Shown here piece by piece: positions 12,488 through 23,482 of a stretch of 64,000 bases of DNA. Where the stretch lies: contig JABRWF010000007.1 in assembly GCA_018343915.1 (NCBI GenBank), positions 2,542,001 through 2,606,000 on the forward strand. The letters are read 5' to 3'. Position 1 is the first letter of the stretch. Every line of letters starts with the position of its first letter. The notes under the pieces are model-generated. The model ran no database searches. It was not told the DNA's origin and worked only from the letters and a program-made list of their open reading frames with translations. A program made the position numbers and the translations under genes. Source of the stretch: Agroathelia rolfsii. Taxonomy: Eukaryota; Basidiomycota; Agaricomycetes; Amylocorticiales; Amylocorticiaceae.

Positions 12488-14693
12488 ATGTTTAATTACG
12501 CCCCTCTCCTTGTGCTTGTTTTGATTCCCCAGGCTCGGGCTATTGGGACTGCCCTTGGCTACGGCTCGGGTGCGACGTTTTTTCACATTAAGATAGGGCA
12601 CACGCTGAATTGACTTTACAATCCTGCAGCCACTGTTGGTGGTGGTAGTGCTACTCCGGCTACCCCTTCGTCTACCACCGAGCTTCTGGAATGGCTTGCG
12701 GATGACACTCAGGTAAATTATTCTTTGCCATGTAAAGCACATGCCAATCAATACCCGATCAAAGCGTGTGATCGAGATCTCCGAAGTTTACGACTTTACC
12801 GATTACTGTGTGTACTATATAATAGTATAAATGGTTATTATATTGACACATTATATAGACGGCACAACTACAGGGTTTAAATATATTCACTTGTTTGATT
12901 TTGCTCTTAGTCTGAGCATGTTTTCCCTAGAACTATTTGCAAGCCCTGGACTTGTACGCCAAACCCCCAGCTGGCCATTGATGCAAACGATTGGTGCGAA
13001 GACTATGAGCCTGACGCGTGAGTGCCCTGCTTAGGCATACAACCAATGATGAGTGATCCATTAATATATACCTGGTTATCAAAAAGTGCAAAATCAACTG
13101 CGACTTACTATAATTCCGGAACATCTTGGGAATACAGCCTAAAGGTCGGCAGCCAAAAAACCCTATTGGGCAAGGGTGATGGTGCCGGGATGTAAGTGCT
13201 CATTTTCCATTGATTACCATAATCAGGGGTCTAACGGGAAAGCAGCCAGGGAATTGGTCTTTTGATTGAAAATGCTGATAACGTTATCGTCCAAAGTGCG
13301 TTTTTGAATTTATTTCAAGCAAGATCTTGAGCATAGTGCCTCTTGCGTCTAGACATCAAGATTTCCAGCATAAAGTACGTGAATTGTTCTTGAATATGGT
13401 AATATAAATCCTAATATTACGCCTAGTCAGGAGTATGTTTGGGGTGGTGACGCCAGTAAGTCAAAAATATTAATTAATCACTGATTCCACTGGCAGTAGC
13501 TCTATAAATGGTTATTTTAGTCGTCATCGTCGGGTCTACTCATGTCTGGATTGACCACAACTATATTTCCAATATTGGTCGTCAATTCATCGCTACGTAA
13601 GATCCCTTCTCCGAGAGAAATTGCAGCCATTTGATATCCTCTTCATAGTGGCTATGATTCTGCTAAAGATGTGACGATTTCCAACAATGTGTTTGACGGT
13701 CGTGAGACCTACAGTGCACTCTGCAACGGCGACCACTACTGGGCATTCATCTTCACTGGTAAGCAACACTCACTATTAGTCTTTGATCATCATAAATTCA
13801 ATTGAGTACCTTTAGGCGAGGCGGATACTATCACCTTCGCTCAAAATTACATTTATCACACTTCCGGTATGATCATTTACATTTCTTAATCTATTCGATA
13901 CTTACGGGGAAAATAATCTAGGACGTGGCCCTCACATTGGTAAATATAGTTCTAAATTTCTATACACACTGCAATAATAATTTCAATGGCAGGTGGCACT
14001 AGCGGCTATACTCAATATGTTCGTGAGTATATTGGATTTTCTCCTTCCAGTCATCCAAGTACTAATGGGTTGCGTTCTTAGATATCGTGAATAGTGAGTA
14101 GAGATCAAATTAGTCGAGTGTAGCCGTAACAAGAACTTATCCTTATCCTTTAGACTACTACGTTGACGTGAACGGTTTCGCTGTTGACCCCGAAGTCGGT
14201 GCTGTCACGCTCGTCGAGGGAAATTACTTTGTATGTCGACCGTGTTCATTGTTATGATACATACCTGTCTCAGGCTGATGATGGATATACAGAACACCGT
14301 CACTACGCCTACCGAACCGCCTACGGGACATGAGTACTTTATTCAAACCTCGAGTGATGCTAGCACTTGCAAGTCCTCTCTTGGACGTAACTGCCAGACC
14401 AACACATTGTTGGCCTCCGGCTCTGTAGATAGCTATGTTGACTCTACGGTGCTCTCCGCATTCTCATCCCGTATGCATTCACCATCTTCTCGCTTTTTGC
14501 CAGTGTATATTTACTAATAATTTTTCTTAATGTAGAATCGGCCATTACTAGTTATTCTCCTCTCACAGCCTCTGCTGCGGTAAGTATTCGTGTTAAGAGT
14601 AATGATCGGCTAGTTGGAGCATGCCCTAACTTCTTTTGTTGATTACAGGCTACCTATGTACAAGCCAACGCAGGCCTCGGCATTATCAACTGA
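12488..14693 (+). CDS. Secreted pectin/pectate lyase, polysaccharide lyase family 1
   Basis: About 19 exons and 18 short introns assemble into one frame. The first exons are 12488-12569, 12630-12712, 12765-12807, 12859-12874 and 12931-13017. The N-terminus MFNYAPLLVLVLIPQARA is a signal peptide, so the enzyme is extracellular. The order of motifs matches PL1 beta-helix lyases: GGGSATPATPSSTTELLEW, NPQLAIDANDWC, VGSQKTLLGKGDGAGIQG, NQEYVWGGDA, VWIDHNYISNIGRQF, SALCNGDHYW, HTSGRGPHIGG and VNGFAVDPEVGAVTLVEGNYF. SGRGPHI carries the Arg matching the catalytic base of PL1 enzymes. These enzymes cleave homogalacturonan by beta-elimination; the VWIDH and GRQ context looks nearer to pectin lyases (EC 4.2.2.10) than pectate lyases. 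Several exons are only 12-22 nt, for example the one encoding HIVN. Confidence 0.9.
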
Positions 14694-15063
14694 GATGCGG
14701 GGGATATTATTGTATTGGTAGTGCATCTTCTAAATGTATTCTTTGCTTCTGGCAGACGTCCGATATTAAGAGGCCAAACCAGTCTTGTTTATTCATCCAA
14801 TATTATCATCACTTATCCAGTTTCAACTGGAGGCCGAATACCGAGCTCATAAATACTAACCTCGGTTAAGGCAAATAAGTCAGTTTAAAACCTTCAGCAC
14901 CATTGTTTTCCTTGGTCATGTATGTGTTCAAACCTAGTTGAGAGTTTTAGAACAGCAAACAGCGTTGTATGTAATTCTCTTTTGAGGACTTCCGGTTGGG
15001 GGGCCGGAAAAGAATAGCAAGATGCAAAGACAGCAAAAGTAAATCATGTGTGTCTAAGTATAT
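14694..15063. other. Convergent intergenic gap, pectin lyase to cyclin C
   Basis: Probably the 3' UTRs of the two convergent genes. Nothing else is recognised. Confidence 0.5.
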
Positions 15064-16393
15064 CTACCCAGCGGCTTGAGTACGCTCCAACATCCGATTC
15101 ACAGCTATCGGTCTGCCAGAGCCAGAAAGCATCAGTTCGGCGAACCTGCTTTCGCACATTCTTGTTAAGAGTGCACTAAGTGCTGCTGGCGTGATCTTGT
15201 CAGCATGAGTTCTATCCGAGACAACAAAGGAAGCCGAGGAAGTTTCGGTATAGCGACTCCACAGAGCGTACATAGCAATGATTTCTTGGACAACGGTTGC
15301 AATTAGAGGCAATGAGACGTTTAGCCCAGCAAGAAAGCCTATTACATCTTGTTTGCTGCCTTGGGAAGGGAGCGAAGACTGAGGCAAAGAGCGTAATGGG
15401 TCCTCTTGAGGATTCTGAGCTGACAGAAGGCTGGTACGAGATGGAGAGTCTAAAGTAAGGGCAAGATAAATGGCAGCAACAGCAATTATGTGTGGGGGAT
15501 GAATGAGAGGGATGTCAGAGTGATATATGTCATTGATGATAAACCTAAAGCATCGGTCAGAAGGGATCAGAAGAAGACATTTTCAGGAAAAAAATACCAT
15601 GATGATTGTAAAACGCCCTCTGGGAGGACAAGTTGTCCTTGGCCGGTGCCCCAGTATCGTGGGCCATCGCTGCTGTCAAGCCCTGCCTGGAGTTCGCCTG
15701 CTTCAGCTTCCAGATCCGAGAAAAGGTCTCCTTCTTTGCGACACAGCGCCAGAAGGGCCCGGTAAGGATGAAAAATGACCAGATCACACTCAAGATCATC
15801 AATGAGGTAGAACTCCATTTCTGTAACTTTCGAGTTGTCGGGGTTCACGCCAGTGAAGTTCCTAACCCCATAGATGTCCTCTGGTTCCGGTCAGAAGATT
15901 AGTCACATTCTCACTCATACATTATGCTGGTGGAACTTACGAGCAAAGAGAGAGCGTGCTTCGGACACAACGCTCTTGACATGTATGTGAGACTCTTCAG
16001 CTTTTGCTGCAACATAACAGCATGCTGCAGCTACAATGAAAGGGTCTGTTTCGCAGTAAGAATTCTTCAAGTAGAAACGACGAAAGAATATTGTTGCGGT
16101 AGCAACGACACGTTGACGTAGGTTCAATCTTTTCGCCAATTTGGATATGACTTTGAAGAACCAATTAGAAGCAAATCTCACGACCTCTAAAAAGAAAACT
16201 TGCGCTCTCCAAAGAAGATGTTAAGAAGAGAGATTTCTTCTGCGGTGGCATACTGGAGGTCATCGGCACGAGCTTGCAATAATGTAGCGCGGTCCACCAG
16301 CCATCGCTTACTAATTATGGGTCTCAACATGTGAGGTTAAAGACGATGAGAATAATCGTACTAGTGAGAGCTTAACCAGAAGTCTGCTGCCAT
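15064..16393 (-). CDS. SSN8: Cyclin C, Mediator kinase-module subunit
   Basis: The minus-strand exons read MAADFWLSSHYKRWLVDRA, LLNIFFGELISKLAKRLNLR and QRVVATATIFFRRFYLKNSY, then CETDPFIVAAACCYVAAKAE, EMEFYLIDDLECDLVIFHPY and IIAVAAIYLALTLDSP. This is the cyclin box order of cyclin C, including the xFWxSSHY start. Cyclin C partners CDK8 (Srb10) in the Mediator kinase module and also acts in stress responses. The intron after FFGE starts with GC (C|GCAAGT) and ends AAAG; only this choice keeps the frame and reproduces the family spacing. An insertion of about 50 low-complexity residues (LLSAQNPQEDPL and following) sits in the second cyclin fold. The stop is at 15064, after NRMLERTQAAG. Confidence 0.92.
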
Positions 16394-16524
16394 GGAGAAG
16401 TCGATCGAGCTGCTTCAGATCATGAACTTGAATCAATGAACTCGACTCTGGGTTGAATATTGAAGCTGGGTAGTGATAGACTCTCTGTGCAATCATATAT
16501 GCTATAAGTTATGTCTTTGCTACC

Positions 16525-16621
16525 GGGCACATGGTGTAGTTGGTTATCACATCCGCTTAGCAAGCTCTTCTGGAGCATGGCGAGATGCGGGGGGTGCTGG
16601 GTTCAATTCCCAGTGTGTCCA
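16525..16621 (+). tRNA. tRNA-Ala(AGC) with ~23-nt intron, copy 3
   Basis: It has the same mature sequence as copies 1 and 2, with G3:U70, anticodon AGC and discriminator A. The intron differs at two positions (CTCTTCTGGAGC instead of CTCCTTTGGAGC). CTTTTT follows as terminator. It forms a convergent inverted pair with copy 4 at 16860-16956. Confidence 0.9.
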
Positions 16622-16859
16622 CTTTTTCTGTTTATCATTTTTCTCATTTTGGTGATTCTTCTTGACTGTACAATGCCGAAAATTTCGCCGTATTAAGCGA
16701 GTCCAGGCCCGGGTTTTCAAGCCCAGCACGAGCTTGTGGAACACTAATCCCTACTGCTTCCTTCACAATCTTTCGTCCATTACTAATATTGATTTTGAGG
16801 TAAAAAATTAATACCAATTCGAGATAGGACTTAGAAGAACCCTTAACTCTGTCAAAAAG

Positions 16860-16956
16860 TGGACACACTGGGAATTGAACCCAGCACCCCCCGCATCTCG
16901 CCATGCTCCAGAAGAGCTTGCTAAGCGGATGTGATAACCAACTACACCATGTGCCC
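16860..16956 (-). tRNA. tRNA-Ala(AGC) with ~23-nt intron, copy 4
   Basis: On the minus strand it is identical over 97 bases to copy 3, including the variant intron, and is followed by CTTTTTG as terminator. The 238-bp spacer between copies 3 and 4 does not resemble the spacer of the first pair. Confidence 0.9.
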
Positions 16957-18197
16957 TTGCAATCAGTGTTCCCTCGTGCTAATGTGATTAGCACGTAATA
17001 AATATGATCATTCAAACATTGAATCGCCCTAATCTATTCGCGGTTTGCAAAAGTTCCGTGAACATGATATATTTTTGCATTTTTCAGTCACTTCCACACT
17101 GTTTCACTTCAGATAAAAGTTTATGAAAACCTTTGATACATCCTTTAGACACCTGTATTGTTAAATATTGGAATTTGGTGCATATCTGCTTAGAGTCAAC
17201 ACCATAACAGCAATTTTATTTTGAAGCAAAACTATTTTTACTGAGGTGCATAAAGTAAGCACATGCTATAGAAAAATATTTGAGCAAAGAAAATTTTGAT
17301 GAAGCTGGAGAAAATCCGGAATTCAAGAATGATTAGTGTTGTTTAGCGGAAATACAGTGTGTGGACACAAGACAATGCAATTATCTTACCAGTAGATTTC
17401 AGCGACACCAATCGTCGTCTGGGAGATCATTCTTGCGCAAATGGTAGAAAATGCACCTTTCTCAATGGAAACCCATCTGTCTAGGCCTTGGGAAGATGTT
17501 CTGAACCATATGCTACTGCGACGACCTTCCCCCTTCCGTACCCGAATCTATGACACGCGACTTTGACTTTGATGGAGCAGGACCTCAGGCCTTTGTCGTA
17601 CGTACGTCTTCAAATGCCTTCCTCAAAAAATCACAGCGGTCGGGATACTGGCCTGCTATTGAAGGAGATTATCCTGGATATGGCCGTCAAGTACGAAGAG
17701 GAAGAGAACAATGAGTGTCAAGGGAACTTGAAGGCAGGCTGGAAATTTGTCAAGATGCAGTTTGGACAAAGTTCGGTAGGTTTTGCGGTGGAGATTGTAG
17801 GCAACAAACGGTACTGGTGAGTATGATAAAAGGGCGCGCAGAGATTACTGGGAGGAGGATATTTTCCCTTTCCCTTTTCCGTTTTGTATTTTTCACTTTT
17901 ATTTTTCAATTATTTATTTTTGTATATGTGCATTGCGGATCTGGCGGCTCTCGCTCTATGGTCTCTGGGTGTACTTGACTCTGGCTTTTATTTCTGGTTA
18001 TTCTCTTACTCTGGTGATTTGCTCTCTGTGCTACCTGCGCTTTCTTTCTTTTCACATCTTATATAGTAGCCGGGCATATATGATGAATTGGCATTAATGG
18101 TGAGACAGAAGGGTTGTTGGGCTAAATATTTTGCTGATCATGGCAGAGGCATTGTTTTACAAATAAAACATCTATCTAGCAAAGAAGTGGCAGCTGC
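16957..18197. other. Stretch without a confident gene
   Basis: A plus-strand frame at 17563-17820 encodes 85 residues with an acidic helical part (MAVKYEEEENNECQGNL), but I recognise no family and see no convincing splicing partners. Positions 17052-17107 resemble one arm of the foldback element at 58578-58709. The rest is A/T-rich with nothing assigned. Confidence 0.45.
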
Positions 18198-19694
18198 TCA
18201 AAACTCAAAGCCTCCTGTATAGTAAGACGGAGGCAGCGTACCTGTTATCGTCCTTAATGTGTGTCTGCTTCGGTTTTTTTGGGCCTCATCCGCATTTGAG
18301 GCCCTATGAAAGGAGGTCCTGACCTCAGGTTCCAACTGATTTTCTATTGTTGGTATGCAATTTCGACCTTCCGTATGCCAGCGCAGGTTTGTAAATCCAG
18401 CATGGGCAAGTGGAGGTTGCTGCCAAGGTTGCTGAAGTAGTCCAATTAATCTCTGATGGACTTGGTCTAGGGGCGAAAAATCGTTGGCTAGAGGTAAAGC
18501 TGTTTGCATGTAATCCAAATGCAACAATCTTCCCATTGTATGCTGATAGTCGGGGGGTTGTTCAAAATTTGGGCGATTCATCGACACTTCGGATGTACTG
18601 ACGGAAGTGTGACTCTGGGAGGGTGTTGTTACCGAAAGTTGAACAATGGGGTGCATTCTGAGTGGGGAGGGAGGGGACTCCTTGAAGCTTAGGCGATGAC
18701 CAAAGTGAGCCTTATTCTTCCATCTTCCTCTATAAGGAATAATGATGACGCATATGATCAATACGAGGAAGGCTAGACCATCACCTATTCCGCCGGCCAG
18801 TGTTGCTATGTCTGGATGATTATTGTGAGTGATAAAAGCTGGTGTCGCAGTTACAGTACTAATGCTGATACCAGCAGTAGGACTCGATGTTGGTGATGTT
18901 GATGCTAGTGATGCCGTTGTATAATTCGCACTATCCTCGAGCGTCCTAGCAGTAAAATGTCAACATTCTTTGAATGGATTGGTTACAACTAAGATGTTGA
19001 GCTCACGTATAAATGACGTGGTCGAAAAGCACTAATGTGGGAGTTGATCCTCGAGGTATGTGTATAATAAATTCATGTGCCTCGTTGGTCAATGAAGTAT
19101 TTGTGTATACAGGGACCTGGTAAGATATATTTTGCGAGCCATCTGGTTTGTGTTGATACGAGCCAATAAAATCACCGTCGATCGAAAACGTATAATTGGC
19201 AAAAGTCGAGTAGTTGTAAGTGTTGGGGATGATGCAAAATGTATATAACGCAACGCCTGGAGCAAGAAGTTAAGACGTTATTTTCATCAGCTGTAACTGA
19301 CAACACACCAGTGAATTGCATGCTAATTCTTAGCTCGGCAGAGGTATTGCTATGAATCGAGTCAATAGTGCCATCATGCCAAGCTAGATTACTTATAAGC
19401 CTTATGTTAATTATTAAATAGACGAAAGATCACTTTACTTTCATCGAATGCTTCAGATGAGTTCAATTTTGCTTCGCAGACACTACAGCTACTACCCTGG
19501 GTAAACGATGTGGACGGTGTATAAGCTGGTTGAGCCCCCGTCTGCGAGTCCCCATACTGGTCATCAATCATATGATTGACGAGGCTGCCTGCCCCAGGCC
19601 TAATAACTAAGACAATCAGGAAGAGTAGCAGAGTATTTATATACAACGTCTGGCTGCCTGTTGCTTGAGTGCACATAACATTTGGGGATTTCAA
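18198..19694 (-). CDS. Single-pass membrane protein of agaricomycete type, member A
   Basis: Exons join through introns at about 19440-19388, 19318-19267 and 19008-18951. An N-terminal hydrophobic segment (LYINTLLLFLIVLVI) acts as signal peptide. The ectodomain has MIDDQYGDSQTGAQPAYTP, SSCSVCEAKLNSSEAFDETW, LRISMQFTGVALYTFCIIP and NYTFSIDGDFIGSYQHKPDG, then VPVYTNTSLTNEAHEFIIHI. A Ser/Thr-rich stalk follows, then a transmembrane helix (LAGGIGDGLAFLVLIICVII) and a cytoplasmic tail of about 170 residues with basic YRGRWKNK at its start. This layout recurs in many mushroom genomes in proteins of unknown role. The ectodomain looks like a galactose-binding-like beta sandwich (inference). It is paralogous to the genes at 20743-22045 and 40290-41592. 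Confidence 0.75.
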
Positions 19695-20742
19695 GGTGAA
19701 GAGACACCGTACAAGGAGGGTAATGATGAGCGATCGAACTCAACTGAAGACCATAGCTCATACCAATAAAGCTATCCATGATATTATCGAGTGTAAGGCG
19801 GGTCTGCTTGTTTATGCATTTTAAGAAATATAAAATATATACAACAAGCATTTATTGAATATCGCTGAAGCAAACCTGGGAGACGGGACGGTGACGTGAT
19901 GCGCTGCCTCCCGATATAATATTATGATGCTAAATGCTATGTGGACAATATGCATTGTTGAGCGAAAGCGCGGAGCGCTTTCCGATCGCGGCTGGGCATG
20001 AGAAAACCTGAGGGGGAAATGGGGTAAGCAGCGGGTTGGGCTGGGATTCCCGGCATCCGAAGGGTTTCGATCAGTCTTGTTTGTAGGTTTATACTTAAAG
20101 AGAATGATATTAGCTTAAATGTAGTATTGGTAGCCGTTGCTTAGTACAGTTTGGTGGGTGCACAGCTTGGGAGAAAAAGGAAAGTAATTGAAAAGGAGAG
20201 ACAAAAAGAGAGACATTAATGTGGGCTGAGGGTGGGTGAAAAGTGAAAGGTGAGCTGATGGATGAGGTGGCAGATGGAGCTGTCCTCTAGCCTCATCTGA
20301 TCCCGGCGCATGGTCCAAAGAAACCGCTTAATGCCAGCGTTCCTTGGCATAAAGCATACAGTTTGGCGTTGGGAGGTTTCACATGATCTCGTAGCGTGCA
20401 AGTGATTCTTTTTAGCACTCCAGCGGAGGTTCCTGAAGCATTGTACTGAGTACTTCTTGCTCACTAGTATTGTTACTATTAGCCTCAATATGCTGCTTAG
20501 CTCAGTCTCAATCAACTTTCCCGCTCCTCTGGAGCGTAGCCTCATTATGTAGGCGAGAAGTATACAAAAAGACACGCAGCGGCCGAACCCCGTCCTGAAA
20601 TTACATTTGCTTTATCGTAATTTATAATGAATCAAGCCACACAATAAAGTAAAAAGAAAAAGTTCACGAACTCCTACTAAACAGAAACATACGTACTCCT
20701 AGTAGATTTAAAGGTCGCATGTTTCATCAACGACATTGAAGG
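19695..20742. other. Gap between two membrane protein genes
   Basis: No gene recognised. It should contain the promoter of member A and the 3' UTR of member B. Confidence 0.5.
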
Positions 20743-22045
20743 TCATGGACCGCTCATCTCGCGCTCCGAGCCGATGTTTTGATTATCGGGCACGAGTATC
20801 TGGTTGATATAACTTCCGTCCCCCGACAATTTTTGTACAGATGCCTTGAAAGCAGCCACAAGTGCTTCTCTCATGGATACCATTTGAAGCTTCAGTTCGA
20901 TTATCTCCCTTCTGAGGATGGCTCGCGAGTGGCCGAGACGGGCTCAGAGCTCAAGTTCCGATGCGATTGTGTGGGTAATGTAGCCGGTGTTCCTCAAGAT
21001 ATAGTTTCAGACCTCGTACTAGAGCTTTGAGTTACGGAACGAGGTGCCCATAGAAAAGGATTGGGCGCGGCATGCCAGGACATGGTGGTAGCACCAGACT
21101 GTGACGATAGGGCCTGGCCTGGTACACTGATATGGATGCCAGAATAGGCTTGCTCAGATATACCAAGTCGAAATTCGTAAGGGTCTTTAGATATCTGTGT
21201 CTTCCTCTGTCTCCTACGAAGGCAGGAGGCAATGAAAAGCAATAGAGCCAAGACAACAAGGCCAGCCGTAACCCCACCCGCAATAGGTCCAATAGGCATG
21301 GGAGATGTCTTACTCCGTGTTGGCTTGTCAATTGTATTATTACCAATGTGGCTTAAAGATAAACCCTGTATATTTCTAAGAGTTACTAAATGAATATCAC
21401 GTCCCAGGAAAAACACTAATGACAGACATACTTAGTTTTGGTGGTATATACCAAGTAGTCGAGAATAAGTGATGTTGTGTTAGAGTCCGCCGGAACATGT
21501 ATTAAGAGATTATGTTCTCCTATAGGAAGTGAGTCATTTTCGTAAAGGAGGGCATGGTATTGATAAAGATTATCCGTATTGGTGGACATGCTAGTATTGG
21601 GTTTGTGCACAAATAATCCAACTTGTGTATTGTTAATAGCGAAAGTTATGTTGGTGAAAGCGGTCTCGTTGTTTAACAGTACGCCATAGATGCTAACTGA
21701 GTTTCCTATTCAAAGCTGACACTATAGCTATCCAAAATATCTGAAAGTTAAGTGTAGCCTCACCTAAAAAAGAAATAGAAACATATTGGTCAAATGGGGA
21801 TGCGCCCCAAGCCGAATTCGAAACCAGTGTATGCCATGCTGTCAGGAGTCTCAGTGAGGAGTCTCAAGGTATTTGAAAGCCTCACTTTTATTAAACAATT
21901 GAGAAGTGTCTAGTCCAGGATCTTGAAGAGAGCCCAAACGGGAAGGTCCTGTTTCCCAAGAGTCCTGAGGCCAATATTGGAATTGGTTCAGATCATGTAT
22001 GTCTGACGAATCATCCACAAAAACTGGAGTCAAACTGATTGACAT
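20743..22045 (-). CDS. Single-pass membrane protein of agaricomycete type, member B
   Basis: It begins MSISLTPVFVDDSSDIHDL with no clear signal peptide, as in some relatives. KTWHTLVSNSAWGASPFDQY follows, then VSIYGVLLNNETAFTNITF, NNTQVGLFVHKPNTS and NSLPIGEHNLLIHV-like ectodomain text. The transmembrane helix is IAGGVTAGLVVLALLLFIAS, followed by basic CLRRRQRK. A last exon, reached through an intron beginning GTACGAGG near 21020, adds a coiled coil (LRREIIELKLQMVSMREALV). The matching cytoplasmic coiled coil in member C supports this final exon. Function unknown; a surface sensor or wall-contact protein is a guess. Confidence 0.7.
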
Positions 22046-23058
22046 AGAAATATCCCTTTATACTACTTAAAAACTAATCGTGATGAGTAGTGAGATGAAA
22101 TTCACAATAAACGTGAGGGGCAGGAGCGAAGAGGAGTCCGTGCCTATGAGCAAGAGCATTTATAACTTGGGGAATACCGATAATCCAACAATGATTTTAT
22201 CACGGTCTCTATAACGATTGACTGGCCTCCTATGATAAAACTTGGTCGGTGTGAGAATTGATGTCTAGAATGCTGAAACGAGTGGCTGTAGGTTGGATCC
22301 CAGTTCGGTTGCTACACTAACAGTAGCACAGCTCTACGAACGCAGATGGTAGATTGTAGTTACATGTCTCCGAAGACAACTGCTCCGCTGCAAAGTGGTT
22401 CTCAGTTACAGGTGTCTCAAAGTAGCTAAACCACCATGTTAGCAACGCCATGATCAAATCCATGACAAATGATGTGTTGGCTTACATAGTTATGATCCAC
22501 TCGCATGGGCAGACCAGGGCAGTACATGAATTGAATTCTGCCGTCCTACTTGCCAACAGGCCGCTAGCCATAAGGCGCAGACCGACTGTGCAGTGCATTC
22601 TAGAAATGATTTACACCACTTAAGCTATGCGTTGTTCCCAGTTCAAATTATCTGATGGGTAGTTATGTCCACCGCGATTTGTCACGGATGATCGGATGAT
22701 GCACCCATGTGGTCAAGGGTTTAGGAATGTTGCCACTATAAAATTCGGCGTTGGAAGCAAAAATATGTCTAAAAATCTGTTATTATATTATCAAATCACT
22801 GGCAGGAAATAAAAACCCATGTGGTTAGTCAAAATACCGAAACCAACCGTTACTCTTAGTTACTAATGATGATCACAAAGTGAAAACAACTCATCAGGAA
22901 ACTTCCGTTAGTGCCACTATGGCGATGTATGTTTCCCGACTTCTGCGGAGTCTGTGTAAACCACGCGACTGCTATCCTCTGGATAATCATGAGTAGAAAT
23001 GAGGACCCTAAAAAGGGCAAGGCAAAAAGGAGCTAAAACATATTGTTATAAAAGAATC
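22046..23058. other. Intergenic stretch before tRNA-Met
   Basis: No open frame of note and no repeat recognised. Confidence 0.5.
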
Positions 23059-23172
23059 TGCTCGATATCGGGATCGAACCGATGATCTCCGGATCACTTG
23101 ATATTGACGCGTGAAACTCACGCTCATACTTAAGTATGAGACCGGCGCTCTAACCAGCTGAGCCAATCGAGC
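23059..23172 (-). tRNA. Elongator tRNA-Met(CAT) with ~40-nt intron
   Basis: On the minus strand GCTCGAT pairs with ATCGAGC as acceptor stem, with discriminator A. The D arm is GCTC-AGCTGGTTA-GAGC and the T arm ATCGG-TTCGATC-CCGAT. The anticodon stem-loop is CCGGT-CTCATA, then an intron of about 40 nt after position 37, then A-TCCGG. The T:T mismatch closing the anticodon stem is typical of eukaryotic elongator tRNA-Met. The intron contains a CATACTTAAGTATG palindrome and a CGTGAGTTTCACG hairpin. Confidence 0.88.
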
Positions 23173-23482
23173 TGGGTAGTGTGTTTTGGTTTTATAAATA
23201 TGATTAATGCACTACTTTTCACACCAAAGATTGATAAAGCGACACAGCAACCAAACAAACACCATGATTTATTGTTTTTTTTTTTCTAATCGAAGTCGAT
23301 GACCTGATTGTACTATACAAGTCAGTTTCCTTCTATTTCCCATAATATTTTATAAGTTCCAAATATTTGAAAGAATAAAAAAAGCCCAAGAGTAGGAGAG
23401 GTTGTCTTGATCCATCCCGGCGAACTTGAATTGAGTCAAGTTATTTCTTCGTTTCGCACCTAATCTATCTATGGCAACGGCT
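23173..23482. other. Gap between tRNA-Met and laccase 3' end
   Basis: Includes a T run near 23275-23285. Otherwise this is probable 3' UTR of the laccase. Confidence 0.5.

Noticed and set aside
12335..12751. 138-codon minus-strand frame over the pectin lyase 5' end
   Set aside because: Antisense to the signal peptide and first PL1 exons; no family features.
11028..16956. tRNA-derived SINEs
   Set aside because: The copies are complete tRNA genes with intact stems, introns and terminators, and share no downstream SINE body.
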